Below the pieces are notes generated by a model. The model was not told the origin of the DNA, searched no databases, and saw only the letters and a list, made by a program, of their open reading frames with translations. Made by a program: the position numbers and the translations under genes. From Bosea sp. BIWAKO-01 (GTDB lineage Bacteria > Pseudomonadota > Alphaproteobacteria > Rhizobiales > Beijerinckiaceae), in contig NZ_BCQA01000001.1 of NCBI RefSeq assembly GCF_001748145.1, positions 5,854,501 to 5,918,500 of the forward strand: a stretch of 64,000 nucleotides of DNA, in the 5' to 3' direction. This document shows positions 16,498 through 26,105 of the stretch, piece after piece (position 1 is the stretch's first letter; each line of letters opens with the position of its first letter).

Positions 16498-17745
16498 TCA
16501 AGAGGAGCGCGGTGGAAACGCTGTCGACAGGCGCGAGAGCAGCAACACCAGTTCCGCCTGTCGGTGCGTATTGGTCTTGGCAAAAACGGTTTTCAACTGA
16601 TTGCGGGCCGTCTCGCGCGTCACGTGGAGCGCCTCGCAGGCAGCATCGAGGCTCCCCCCGCCGCCGATAATGGCCGCCAACCGCGCTTCAGCGGTCGTCA
16701 GGCCGAAGGTTGCACCGAGGGCTGAAGCCAGAGGGCGCGTCTGCGCCTCCAGATCGGTCACGAGGAGCAGAACGCGTCCGCCCGAAAACGACTCGATTGC
16801 CCCGCTGGACAAGGCGTGGGATTCGACCACGATCGGGCGACGCTCGCCGCGACGGACGAGAATCCTTTTCCCGCTCACCGCGTGAGGGTGATACGAGCGG
16901 CAGGCGTCGGCCAATCCGGCGAAGGCGGCTGCGGCCTCGCGGTCCTGCACGATAATGTGCGCCCCAACCACGCGAAACCATTGATCGTAAAGACCGGTTA
17001 CCGCGGTATTCTCGCGCAGGACGCGGCCGAAATGGTCGAGTACGAGGGCTGGCTGCCCGACGAGACCGAGTGCGTCCGTCATCCCGGCAATGCGGGCGCG
17101 ACCGACGGCCCGCGAGATGGTCGCGGCTTCGGTCAGGCGTTGGCAGAGCGTGGCCAACTTCGTTTGCTCGCCAGGATCGAAGTAGCCTTGCCCGACAGTG
17201 CGCTGGATAGCCATGCACCAGAGATCGTCGCCCGACTGGAACCCGACGCCGGCCCACCAGCGCAATCCGAACGGTGCGAGGAACTCCTGATAATACGGCT
17301 CGCGCTCGATCGTGTGTGGGGTGATGAAATCCTGGTCCACGCCAACGCCGGTCTTCAGCATTTTCGGGATCGCGCGGACGCGCAGGTCACGGTGGAACCA
17401 ACCGTCGCGAACATAGCGCTCGGCAAGCTGTTCGGCACTGGTACTCGTTGCCACCAACGACACGCCGGAGATGCCTGGCGAGGTACGAAAGAGGGACGCG
17501 CACTGCGCACCCGCCGCCGCCGATATCTCCTCGAGGATGCCACCCCAGGCGCCTGGTTCAGCCACCGCGTCCTGCACGCGCGCGACGACCTTCTCAAGCT
17601 TTCCAAGGTCAAGGCCCTGCGGAGCCTTGCGCCCGGCCGGCTTGGCAAGGCCCACGCCAAATGGGGCAGCGTCGCCGTCTGCGATCGCATCCAAAGCCAC
17701 CTGCAAATGCGGATTGCCGGGCGGAGGCCGTTTGCCAAGGCGCAT
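16498..17745 (-). CDS. LuxR-type HTH transcriptional regulator
   Basis: A 415-aa regulator. The C-terminus has the LuxR/FixJ DNA-binding domain: FGLTTAEARLAAIIGGGGS, EALHVTRETARNQLKTVF and KTNTHRQAELVLLL. The N-terminal part resembles a GAF/PAS-like sensor region (SLVATSTSAEQLAERYVRDG; VLDHFGRVLRENTAVTGLYDQW); no autoinducer-binding domain is evident. An upstream in-frame extension to 18039 has non-protein-like composition and crosses an AT-rich stretch (17800-17815) that looks like a promoter, so ATG 17745 is preferred. It lies 113 bases upstream of the RTX gene in the same direction and is the natural candidate to control it. Confidence 0.8.
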   Translation of the reverse strand: MRLGKRPPPGNPHLQVALDAIADGDAAPFGVGLAKPAGRKAPQGLDLGKLEKVVARVQDAVAEPGAWGGILEEISAAAGAQCASLFRTSPGISGVSLVATSTSAEQLAERYVRDGWFHRDLRVRAIPKMLKTGVGVDQDFITPHTIEREPYYQEFLAPFGLRWWAGVGFQSGDDLWCMAIQRTVGQGYFDPGEQTKLATLCQRLTEAATISRAVGRARIAGMTDALGLVGQPALVLDHFGRVLRENTAVTGLYDQWFRVVGAHIIVQDREAAAAFAGLADACRSYHPHAVSGKRILVRRGERRPIVVESHALSSGAIESFSGGRVLLLVTDLEAQTRPLASALGATFGLTTAEARLAAIIGGGGSLDAACEALHVTRETARNQLKTVFAKTNTHRQAELVLLLSRLSTAFPPRSS

Positions 17746-18121
17746 CTCGATGCCCTTCCCGCAGCCCGCCTCGGCACGGTGCGTGCCTTCCGCAACGGTA
17801 GATAATGAAATGATCTGACGCGGCGTCAAGCACACACCAGATGCGGTCACGCCGGCGTCGGGGACCGGTCCCGACACGCAGCCTGCAGCAGGTCGTCCAA
17901 GGTCGGCCGCGCCCCTCCAACCGTGAGAATGCCGCAAGGCGAGGCAATTGCTCATGATCCGCCGCCAGGTCCGCTGAACCCGGGCCCTCGCGGTTTCGGC
18001 ATCAGCAGAGCCCTGTGCAAGCGCCCGGAAGTTTGTCACGATGGGCTCAGTTCCCAGCGGGGTTCGATCCCACGGGACTTGGTTCCCGGGGGGCTTGGAT
18101 CCTGGGATCGATCAGCGGGGC
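17746..18121. other. Divergent intergenic region
   Basis: Between the LuxR-type gene (minus) and the efflux genes (plus). An AT-richer patch at 17800-17815 is the likely promoter for the LuxR-type gene. I see no clear operator for the efflux pair. Confidence 0.4.
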
Positions 18122-19258
18122 ATGCGGATGAAGTTCCGGTTGCTTGTCTCGATCGCGGTCATGACGCTGGCACTTGGCGCCTGCAATGAGCGGCAGGCCG
18201 CGAAACCTCCGGCCGCCCCGCCCGCGCCTGCCGTCGGCGTGATGCCGGCAATGAAGAAGGGCGTGACCTGGACCTATTCCTTCGTCGGCCGCATCAAGGC
18301 ACCGGAAAGCGTCGCCCTGATGGCCCGCGTGCAGGGCTTCCTCGACAAGATCCAGTTCACCGAGGGGCAGGACGTCAAGACAGGCGACATCCTCTACCAG
18401 ATCGAGAAGGTGCAATATCAAGCGCAGCTCGACCAGGCACTGGCCAATCTCGCAGCAGCGAAGGCTCAGGAGCTCAATGCCCAGCTGACCTATGCGCGCT
18501 CGCAGGACCTGGTGAAGACGCAGGCTGTCTCGCAGGCGACGCTCGACTCCAACCGCGCCGCTCTCGACGTTGCCCATGCAGCTGTGCTGCAGAACCAGGC
18601 GGCCTTGACCCAGGCCAAGGAGAACCTCGGCTACACCGACATCATCGCGCCCATTGCCGGCCGCATCGGCCGCACCGCCTATACCCAGGGCAATCTCGTC
18701 GGCCCCAGTAGCAACGCACTCGCGACCATCGTCAGCCAGGATCCGATGTATGTCCTGTTCCAGGTCAGCGTGCGCCAGCTTGAGGAACTGCGTGATGCGC
18801 GCCGGCGCGAGGACGGCAGCCAGAGCAAGATCGCGATCACCGTGCGCCTGTCCTCGGGCAAGGAATATCCCCATCCCGGCGTCTGGAACTACACCGACCC
18901 GCAGGTCGACCAGCAGACCGACACGGTGACGATGCGGGCCTCGCTGCCCAACCCGGAGCGCCAGCTGATCGATGGCGAATTCGTCTCCGTCGAGGTCCGC
19001 GAGCGGCGCGAGCAGCCGCGCCTCGTCGTGCCGCAGGCGGCCATCCAGGTCGACCAGGCCGGCAGCTACGTCATGGTCGTCGACAAGGACAACAAGGCCC
19101 AGCAGCGCCGGATCAAGCTGGGCGCACAGCAGGATTCCGATGTCGTCGTCGAATCTGGGCTGACCGAGGGCGAAAACGTCATCGTCGACGGCCTGCTCAA
19201 GGTGCGCCCCGGCCTGACCGTGTCCGCCACGCCCGTTGCTCCGGCAAGCGGGAGCTAG
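18122..19258 (+). CDS. RND efflux periplasmic adaptor (membrane fusion) lipoprotein
   Basis: A 378-aa protein with a lipoprotein signal (LALGAC lipobox about residue 19), the lipoyl/barrel-sandwich hybrid domain (KAPESVALMARVQGFLDKIQFTEGQ region), a coiled-coil hairpin (AKAQELNAQLTYARSQDLVK) and the beta-barrel domain closing with VPQAAIQVDQAGSYVMVVD. It would link the RND pump to an outer-membrane channel. The pump gene follows after two bases; no outer-membrane factor gene is nearby, so TolC must come from elsewhere. A second in-frame ATG six bases downstream is equally possible. Confidence 0.9.
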   Translation: MRMKFRLLVSIAVMTLALGACNERQAAKPPAAPPAPAVGVMPAMKKGVTWTYSFVGRIKAPESVALMARVQGFLDKIQFTEGQDVKTGDILYQIEKVQYQAQLDQALANLAAAKAQELNAQLTYARSQDLVKTQAVSQATLDSNRAALDVAHAAVLQNQAALTQAKENLGYTDIIAPIAGRIGRTAYTQGNLVGPSSNALATIVSQDPMYVLFQVSVRQLEELRDARRREDGSQSKIAITVRLSSGKEYPHPGVWNYTDPQVDQQTDTVTMRASLPNPERQLIDGEFVSVEVRERREQPRLVVPQAAIQVDQAGSYVMVVDKDNKAQQRRIKLGAQQDSDVVVESGLTEGENVIVDGLLKVRPGLTVSATPVAPASGS

Positions 19259-19260
19259 AC

Positions 19261-22200
19261 GTGATCTCGTCGATCTTCGTCGACCGGCCGCGCCTCGCCT
19301 TCGTCATCTCGATCGTCATTACGCTGGCGGGGTTCATCGCCATCCTGACGATCCCGGTCGCGCAATTCCCCGACATCGTGCCGCCGCAGGTGACCCTGAC
19401 CGCGAGCTATCCCGGCGCCGATGCCGAGGTGGTCGAGACCACGGTCGCCCAGCCGATCGAGCAGCAGATCAACGGCGTCGACAACGCGCTCTACTACCAG
19501 TCGACCAGCGGCGCCGACGGCAGCTACACGCTCAACGTCACCTTCGCGCTCGGCACCAACCCGGACATCAACACCGTCAATGTCCAGAACCGCTCGTCGC
19601 TGGCCCAGCCGCAGCTCCCGACCGAGGTTACTCGCCAGGGCCTGACCGTCCGCAAGAAATCCGCCGCGCTGCTGCAGGTGGTCGAGATCCACTCGCCGAA
19701 GCACAGCTTCGACTCGCTCTATCTCAGCAATTACGCGACCATCAACCTGGTCGACGCGCTCGCCCGCATCAACGGCGTCGGCCAGGTCAGCCTGTTCGGC
19801 CCGCTCGATTACTCGCTCAGGGTCTGGCTCGATCCGAACCGGCTGACGGCGCTCAGCCTGACGCCCAGCGACGTCATCTCCGCCGTCCAGGGCCAGAACG
19901 TGCAGGCGGCGCTCGGCCGCATCGGCGCCGCCCCGGTCAGCAGCGACCAGCAATACCAGCTCACGGTCAAGACGCAGGGCCGCCTCACCAAGCCGGAGGA
20001 ATTCGCCAATATCGTGCTGCGCACCAACCCGGGCGGCTCGGTCGTGCGCGTCAGGGATGTGGCGCGCGTCGAGATCGGGGCCCGCACGGCCGATCGCTAC
20101 AGCCGTTTCAACGGCGCACCCGGCGCCGCCATGGGCATTTACCAGTCGCCCGGCGCCAATGCGATCGAGGTCGCCAGGAAGGTGCGGGCGACGATGGAGG
20201 AGCTCTCCAAGCGTTTCCCGGAGGATCTTGCCTACGGCATCTTCTTCGACACCACGGTCTTCGTCAGTGCCACGATCGACGAGGTCATCCACACCCTGCT
20301 CGAAGCCTTCGTGCTGGTCGGCATCGTCGTCTTCCTCTTCCTCGGCAAGCTGCGGACCACCATCATCCCGCTGATCGCGGTGCCGGTCTCGATCATCGGT
20401 ACCTTCGCCGTGATGCTGGTGATCGGCTTCACCGCCAACACGGTCTCGCTGCTCGCGCTCGTGCTCGCGATCGGCATCGTCGTCGACGACGCGATCGTGG
20501 TGATCGAGAATGTCGAGCGCGTCGTCGAGGAGGAGCCGGAGCTTTCGATCGCGGACGCGACCAAGAAGGCGATGGCCGAGATCACCGGGCCGATCATCGC
20601 CATCACCTTCGTGCTGCTCGCAGTCTTCGTGCCGGTCGCGTTCATTCCCGGCATCAGCGGCCAGCTCTTCCGGCAGTTCGCGGTCGCCGTCTCGGCCGCC
20701 ATGCTGATCTCGGCGATCAATGCTCTGACGCTGAGCCCGGCGCTCTGCTCGATCCTGATCCAGCGCGGCCATGGCGGCGGCGGGCCGATGCGCTACGTGA
20801 TGAACGGCATCGACAAGGTCCGAGACGGCTACGCCGCGATCGTCAAGCGCCTGGTCAGGATCGCCATCGTCGTCGTGGCAGTCCTTATCGGCATCATCGC
20901 GGCGACGGGCGGGCTCTTCCTGACTACGCCGCAGAGCTTCCTGCCCGAGGAGGACCAGGGCGCGTTCTTCATCGCCATGCGCCTGCCCGAAGGGGCCTCG
21001 GTGAACCGCACCGCGGCCGTGGTCGAGCAAGTCGAGAACATCGTCCGGCCGGTCGCCGGCGTCCAGGGCGTGCTCTCCGTCGTCGGCTTCAATTTCATCG
21101 ACGGCCTCGCCTCCTCCAACCAGGCCTTCTTCGTCGTCCGCCTGAAACCGTTCGAGGAGCGCAAGGATCCGGCGCAAGGGGTCGGCGCCATCATCGGAGC
21201 GCTGCGGCCGCAGCTCGCCGCCGTGCAGCAGGCAACGGTCTTTCCCTTCAACCTGCCGCATCGGGCTGGGCAGCACCGGCGGCTTCCAATATGTGCTCGA
21301 AGCCTTGCAGGGCCAGTCGCCCGCCGATATCGCCGCGACGATGCGCGGGCTCCTGATCGCTGCCAACCAGCAGCCCGAACTCGCCGCGGTCTTCAGCACC
21401 TTCGCCGCCGACACGCCCCAGATCTATCTCGATATCGACCGCGACAAGGCCCAGGTGCTCGGGGTTCAGATCTCCAATATCTTCAGCGCCCTCCAGGCGA
21501 CGCTCGGCGGATTCTACGTCAATGATTTCAACGTCTTTGGCCGAACCTGGCAGGTCAATGTCCAGGCCGAGACTCCCTTCCGGAGGGCCGTGACCGATAT
21601 CGGCAAGATCTATGTCCGCAACAATGCCGGCACGATGGTGCCGCTCAATGCGCTCTTGCAGGTGCGCCTCGTCACCGGGCCGCAGGCCCTGACGCGCTAC
21701 AACGGCTACCGGGCGGTGATCATCAACGGCTCGCCGCGGCCTGGCGTCAGTTCGGGCCAGGCACTGCAGGCGATGGAGCGCATCTCGGCGACGACCCTGC
21801 CGGCGGGCTACGGTTTCGAATGGACCGGCACGGCCCTGCAGGAGAAGGCCGCAAGCGGCGGCACCACGATCGTGCTCGCGCTGGCCGTGCTCTTTGCCTA
21901 TCTCTTCCTGGTCGCGCTCTATGAGAGCTGGAACGTGCCGATCGCCGTGCTGCTCTCGGTCACGGTCGCGGTGCTCGGCGCAGTCGCCTCGGTTGCGCTG
22001 ACCGGCGTCAGCCTCGGCGTCTACGCCCAGATCGGCCTCGTCGTGCTGATCGCGCTCGCGGCGAAAAACGGCATCCTGATCGTCGAATTCGCGCTGGAGC
22101 AGCGCGCCAAGGGCGAGTCGATCATCGATTCCGCGGTGTCTGGCGCCAGGCTGCGCTTCCGCCCGGTGATGATGACGAGCTTTGCCTTCATCCTTGGCCT

Positions 22201-22417
22201 GCTGCCGCTGGTGATTGCCACGGGGGCCGGCGCGCTCAGCCGGCGGGCGGTCGGCACGCCGGTCTTCGGCGGCATGCTCTTCGCCTCGATCTTCGGCATC
22301 TTCCTGATCCCGATGCTCTATGTCGTGTTCCAGCGGATGCGCGAACGCAGCAAGAGCGGGCCGAAGGATGAGGCCCCGGCCCGCGAGCCGGCCCCGGCCC
22401 CGGGCCCTGGACACTGA
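19261..22417 (+). pseudogene. RND multidrug efflux permease, frameshifted
   Basis: An AcrB/MexB-type proton-driven drug exporter of about 1050 residues, split between two frames. The first part (GTG 19261) is normal up to VFPFNLP near 21258: N-terminal helix, porter domain and the transmembrane block with GIVVDDAIVVIENVER. Reading then continues in the wrong frame to a stop at 21525. The rest of the protein (from [21 protein letters not shown] sequence, through [19 protein letters not shown], to 22417) is intact in another frame. Comparison with the usual LPPIIGLG junction suggests five bases are missing near 21258-21264. Both halves remain clean, so the lesion is recent or an assembly error. 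Confidence 0.85.
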
Positions 22418-22461
22418 TCCCGGATCCAGTGCCGGACCGTCCGTCCCGCCCTCGGCTCGGT

Positions 22462-22692
22462 TCAAAGATCCCGCGTGCGGTCGGGGAGCTTGTCGATCGC
22501 CTCGTCCGCGCCCTGGTCCTTCTTGAGCACGCCTTCGCGCAGGACCTTGGTGGCGGCATCAGCCTCCTTCTTCGTGTCGCCGGGAAGAGGTGCCGTCTCG
22601 GGCGTCGCAGTGAGACCGATATCCTTGGGCTTCTTGCCGTCATTGCGGGCCGTTGCCGCGAATGTGGCAAGGGCTTCGGGTTGTTTGGCCAT
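22462..22692 (-). CDS. Small hydrophilic protein of unknown function under an EcfG-type promoter
   Basis: A 76-aa, lysine/aspartate-rich, probably disordered or helical protein (KKEADAATKVLREGVLKKDQGADEAIDKLP). There is no signal peptide and no known motif. The ATG at 22692 has a strong GGGAGG site, and a GGAAC-N17-GGTT promoter lies 26-51 bases upstream. Composition and promoter resemble small desiccation- or osmotic-stress proteins, but that is only an analogy. It is convergent with the efflux gene. Confidence 0.6.
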   Translation of the reverse strand: MAKQPEALATFAATARNDGKKPKDIGLTATPETAPLPGDTKKEADAATKVLREGVLKKDQGADEAIDKLPDRTRDL

Positions 22693-22717
22693 TTGGAACC
22701 TCCCTGGTTTCCAGGGT

Positions 22718-22743
22718 AACCCGCCAGCCCGCGAGCCTGTTCC
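22718..22743 (-). promoter_or_regulatory. EcfG-type promoter for the 76-aa gene
   Basis: On the minus strand GGAAC (22739-22743) and GGTT (22718-22721) are 17 bases apart; one base differs from the GGAAC-N16/17-CGTT consensus. Confidence 0.6.
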
Positions 22744-22876
22744 AGGGTGCTGTCGACAGCAGCCAGGTCGAAAGCGCCGACGGTCTCGTCGCGACCGTCG
22801 GCGCCCATCTGTCGAGATGCCCCTTCACGACACGACCGGCCGAGGCCGGGCTGCCATGAACGCGCGCGCCCGTCGC

Positions 22877-23581
22877 TCAGGCGACCTTGGCGTGCAACGT
22901 GCCGATGCCCTCGACATGGCCCTCCATCACGTCGCCGCGGACGACCGCGCCGACGCCGGACGGCGTGCCGGACATGATCAGATCGCCCGGCTGCAGCTCG
23001 AACAGTCCGGACAGATAGGAGATCATCTCCGGCACCTTCCAGATCATGTGGTTGAGGTCGCCCTGCTGGCGGATCTCGCCGTTCACCTTGAGCCAGATCG
23101 CCCCGTTCTCGGGATGGCCGATCGTGCTCGCAGGCACGATCTCACTGAGCGGCGCGGAGTGCTCGAAGGCCTTGCCGATCTCCCAGGGCCGGCCCGCCTT
23201 CTTGCACTCGTCCTGCAGATCGCGCCGCGTCATGTCGAGGCCGATGGCATAGCCATAGACGTGGTCGAGCGCGCTCTCGACCGGGATATCCTTGCCGCCC
23301 TTGGCAAGCGCGACCACCATCTCGATCTCGTGGTGAACATTGCTGCTGCGCGGCGGGTAGGGGAAATCGGCGCCATCGAGCACGACGCTGTCGGGGTTCT
23401 TCTGGAAGAAGAACGGCGCCTCGCGATTGGGGTCGCCACCCATCTCGATGGTATGAGCGGCGTAGTTGCGGCCGACGCAGTAGATGCGGTGAACGGGGAA
23501 ACGGCTTTGCGTCCCCCGCACCGGGACCGAAACCTGCTCCGGGGCCTGGACGACATGGTTCTGAGGCGTGGCGATATTCAT
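22877..23581 (-). CDS. Fumarylacetoacetate hydrolase family protein (fumarylpyruvate hydrolase-like)
   Basis: A 234-aa single-domain FAH enzyme. [25 protein letters not shown], the metal-binding [31 protein letters not shown] and [16 protein letters not shown] are the family's conserved blocks, and the length fits fumarylpyruvate or acylpyruvate hydrolases. These use Mg2+ or Mn2+ to cleave fumarylpyruvate to fumarate and pyruvate in gentisate-type aromatic degradation. It is the last gene of an importer operon on the minus strand, 32 bases after a permease gene, so the imported solute may be an aromatic acid or its derivative. ATG 23581 has AAGGA upstream. Confidence 0.88.
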   Translation of the reverse strand: MNIATPQNHVVQAPEQVSVPVRGTQSRFPVHRIYCVGRNYAAHTIEMGGDPNREAPFFFQKNPDSVVLDGADFPYPPRSSNVHHEIEMVVALAKGGKDIPVESALDHVYGYAIGLDMTRRDLQDECKKAGRPWEIGKAFEHSAPLSEIVPASTIGHPENGAIWLKVNGEIRQQGDLNHMIWKVPEMISYLSGLFELQPGDLIMSGTPSGVGAVVRGDVMEGHVEGIGTLHAKVA

Positions 23582-23613
23582 CTTGCGGGATCCTTCGTTG
23601 GCAAGAGAGGTCT

Positions 23614-24366
23614 TCAGCGCGCGGCGGCGTAGTAGCCGAAGCGACGTTCGAGCCGGGCGAGCAGTTCGTTGAGGGTGAAGGCGAAGGCGAAGAGCACGAG
23701 CAGCAGCGCCCAGAAATGCTCCATCAGGAAATGCGACTGGTAGATTTCGAAGAGCGTGCCGAAGCCGACGACGGAGACCAGCAGCTGCCCGATGACCACG
23801 CCCTTGACGGCGCGGATCATGCCGAGCCGGATTCCGGCCAGGATTTCGGGCAGTGCCGCCCAAAGATAGATCCGGCTGAAAGCCTGCCAGCGATTGGCGC
23901 CGAAGCTGCGCGCCATCTCAACCAGCGAGGGCGAAATGGCGCGGATGCCGGCGCGCGTATTGAGGACGATGATCCACATCGAAAAGAGCACGACGGTGAG
24001 GATGATCGTGGTCTCGCCCAGCCCGAACAGCACCATGATCACCGGCACCAGCGCGCTGAGCGGCGCGGAGAGGAAGAGGTTCACCCAGGGCAGCAGAAGC
24101 CGGTCGGCGATGATCGAGCGGCCCATCATGATGCCGAGCGGGACGCCGACGCAGATCGCAATCGCATTGCCGAACAGGAAGGCGCGGCCGGTGATCAGCA
24201 GCGCGTCGAGGAACGAGGCCGTCGGGACGATCTCGAAGACGCGCCAGATGATGCGCGACAGCGGCGGCAGGATGAAGCCGGCATCGGTATGGCCGGCGAT
24301 CTCCCAGACCACGGCCCAGACGAGAAGCGCCGCCATCATCGGCAGGCGGATACCTGAAATGACCAT
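23614..24366 (-). CDS. ABC importer permease, nitrate/sulfonate/taurine type (second permease)
   Basis: A 250-aa inner-membrane protein with about six helices and the EAA loop ([34 protein letters not shown]) that contacts the ATPase. It belongs to the SsuC/TauC/NrtB permease group. A second, non-identical permease lies two genes upstream in the same operon, so the transporter is probably a heterodimer rather than the usual homodimer. It lies 9 bases after the ATPase stop. Confidence 0.92.
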   Translation of the reverse strand: MVISGIRLPMMAALLVWAVVWEIAGHTDAGFILPPLSRIIWRVFEIVPTASFLDALLITGRAFLFGNAIAICVGVPLGIMMGRSIIADRLLLPWVNLFLSAPLSALVPVIMVLFGLGETTIILTVVLFSMWIIVLNTRAGIRAISPSLVEMARSFGANRWQAFSRIYLWAALPEILAGIRLGMIRAVKGVVIGQLLVSVVGFGTLFEIYQSHFLMEHFWALLLVLFAFAFTLNELLARLERRFGYYAAAR

Positions 24367-24375
24367 GGCCGTCCC

Positions 24376-25200
24376 CTAGTCCAGATAGTGCCGGAGCTGC
24401 TGCCAGATCGCCTCGACGACATCGAGATAGGCGCTGTCGCGCCTGATCTTCTCGGGGTCGCCGCCACGGATGATCTGCGGCTCGATGATCGCCGAGACGC
24501 GGCTCGGCCGACGCGAGAGCAGCGCGATCCGGTCGGAGACATAGACCGCCTCCTCGATGCTGTGCGTGACGAAGATGAAGGATTTTCCTTCATTGGCGAC
24601 GAGTTCGAGCAGCTCTTCCTGGAACTTCCGGCGGGTCTGCTCGTCCACGGCCGAGAACGGCTCGTCCATCAGCACGACCTTGGCATCGACCGCCAGCGCA
24701 CGCGCCAGGCCGACGCGCTGGCGCATGCCGCCCGAGAGTTCGTGCGGATATTTCTGCTCGAACCCCTTGAGGCCGACGCGCGCGATATGGCGTTCGGCGA
24801 TCGCCTCGCGTTCACTATGGGCGACGCCGCGTAGTTCGAGGCCAAAGGCGACGTTGCGGATGACACTGGCCCAGGGCATCAGCGCGAAATCCTGGAAGAC
24901 GAAAGCGCGTTCGGGGCCGGGTCCGGTGACCTCGCGGCCGTCTACGAGGACCTGGCCACCAGTGGCGGGGATCAGGCCGGCGATGATCTTGAGGAGTGTG
25001 GTCTTGCCGCAGCCGGAAGGGCCGAGCAGCGTCGTCAGGCGCCCTTCCGGAAACTCCAACGAGATGCCGCTGAGCGCCTCGACGCCGCCGGCATAGGTTT
25101 TCGAGACGCTGCGCACTTCGACGATCGGCCGGGCCGCGCGGGCGGGAAACGGCGGACGCTCACCGAGGTGCTGCGGCATGATGGCTGCGTTGGGATTCAT
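24376..25200 (-). CDS. ABC importer ATPase, nitrate/sulfonate/taurine type
   Basis: A 274-aa ATPase with Walker A GPSGCGKTT, Q-loop FVFQDFALMPW, signature LSGGMRQRVGLARAL, Walker B VVLMDEPFSAVD and switch His in FVTHSIEEA. It powers the importer formed with the flanking permeases. The ATG at 25200 overlaps the permease stop by four bases (ATGA), so translation is coupled. Confidence 0.94.
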   Translation of the reverse strand: MNPNAAIMPQHLGERPPFPARAARPIVEVRSVSKTYAGGVEALSGISLEFPEGRLTTLLGPSGCGKTTLLKIIAGLIPATGGQVLVDGREVTGPGPERAFVFQDFALMPWASVIRNVAFGLELRGVAHSEREAIAERHIARVGLKGFEQKYPHELSGGMRQRVGLARALAVDAKVVLMDEPFSAVDEQTRRKFQEELLELVANEGKSFIFVTHSIEEAVYVSDRIALLSRRPSRVSAIIEPQIIRGGDPEKIRRDSAYLDVVEAIWQQLRHYLD

Positions 25201-26072
25201 CTGCGCACCTCCGGTCGAAACAGGGTGACTTCGATCCGCTCGAGCAATTCGATGAACAGGACCGAGAACACGATGATGGCGAGGATGGCCGCGTACATCT
25301 TGGGATAATCGGCGACCGATTGGTTGTAGGAGATCACGTCGCCGATGCCGGTCGGCGTGATCAGCAGTTCGGCGAGGATGACGCCGATGAAGGCCGCGGC
25401 GCAGCCGAGCCGGAGGCCCGCGAAGATCATCGGGCTGGCCGCCGGCAGGATGATGAGGCGGATGCTCTGGCTGCGCGTCGCAAGAAACGAGCTGCCCATT
25501 TCCAGAAGCGATTTCGGCGTGTTGCGCACGGCGCCGAGCGTGTTCAACACGATGACCGGCATCGCCATGATGCAGACGGTCATGACCTTCGCGGTCAGCC
25601 CGATGCCATAGGCGAAGGTCAGGATCGGGATGAGGGCCGCCAGCGGCGCCGCCTGGGCGATCACGAAGATCGGCGCGAACAGCCATTCCGAGGGTTCGTG
25701 CAGCCCCATCAGCACGCCAAGCGCGACGCCTAACAGGATCGAGGCGGTCAGCCCGATGACGAGCGGGTGGAGCGTGATCAGGAAGGCCTTGAACAGGGTT
25801 CCGTCGGCCATGATCGCGCCAAGGCCACTGAGCGTTTCCAGGAAAGTCGGAAAGGCGGGGCTGAGCGGAATCCGCCCGGCATATTCCCAGAGCGCGAGAG
25901 CGGCCGCGAAGGACACCAGGCGCAGCACGAGCGGATGGATCAACCAATCGCGCCAGCGCTGGGCCGGAGCCCTGCGAAGCGCCGGCAAGGCAGGAGCAAG
26001 TTCGGAAATCTGCAAGGGAGAGTACTCCGCTTGTGCACGTTTTCGAAACGAGGGGCGTATGGGCTGGGGCAA
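25197..26072 (-). CDS. ABC importer permease, nitrate/sulfonate/taurine type (first permease)
   Basis: An inner-membrane protein of up to 291 aa with a cytoplasmic N-terminus and about six helices. The EAA loop reads EMGSSFLATRSQSIRLIILPAASPMIFAGLRLG. It is distinct from the second permease downstream. The start is uncertain: TTG at 26072 (GGAG five bases upstream) or TTG at 26015 (GGAG nine bases upstream); no ATG is suitable. It lies 33 bases after the binding-protein gene. Confidence 0.9.
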   Translation of the reverse strand: MPQPIRPSFRKRAQAEYSPLQISELAPALPALRRAPAQRWRDWLIHPLVLRLVSFAAALALWEYAGRIPLSPAFPTFLETLSGLGAIMADGTLFKAFLITLHPLVIGLTASILLGVALGVLMGLHEPSEWLFAPIFVIAQAAPLAALIPILTFAYGIGLTAKVMTVCIMAMPVIVLNTLGAVRNTPKSLLEMGSSFLATRSQSIRLIILPAASPMIFAGLRLGCAAAFIGVILAELLITPTGIGDVISYNQSVADYPKMYAAILAIIVFSVLFIELLERIEVTLFRPEVRR

Positions 26073-26105
26073 GGCCGCTCCAGCCCATGGCGGGTCGGGA
26101 CGGGC

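Noticed and set aside
18030..18075. tRNA-like T-arm sequence (GGGGTTCGATCCC)
   Set aside because: The T-stem is imperfect and I could not form an acceptor stem, D-arm or anticodon arm around it.
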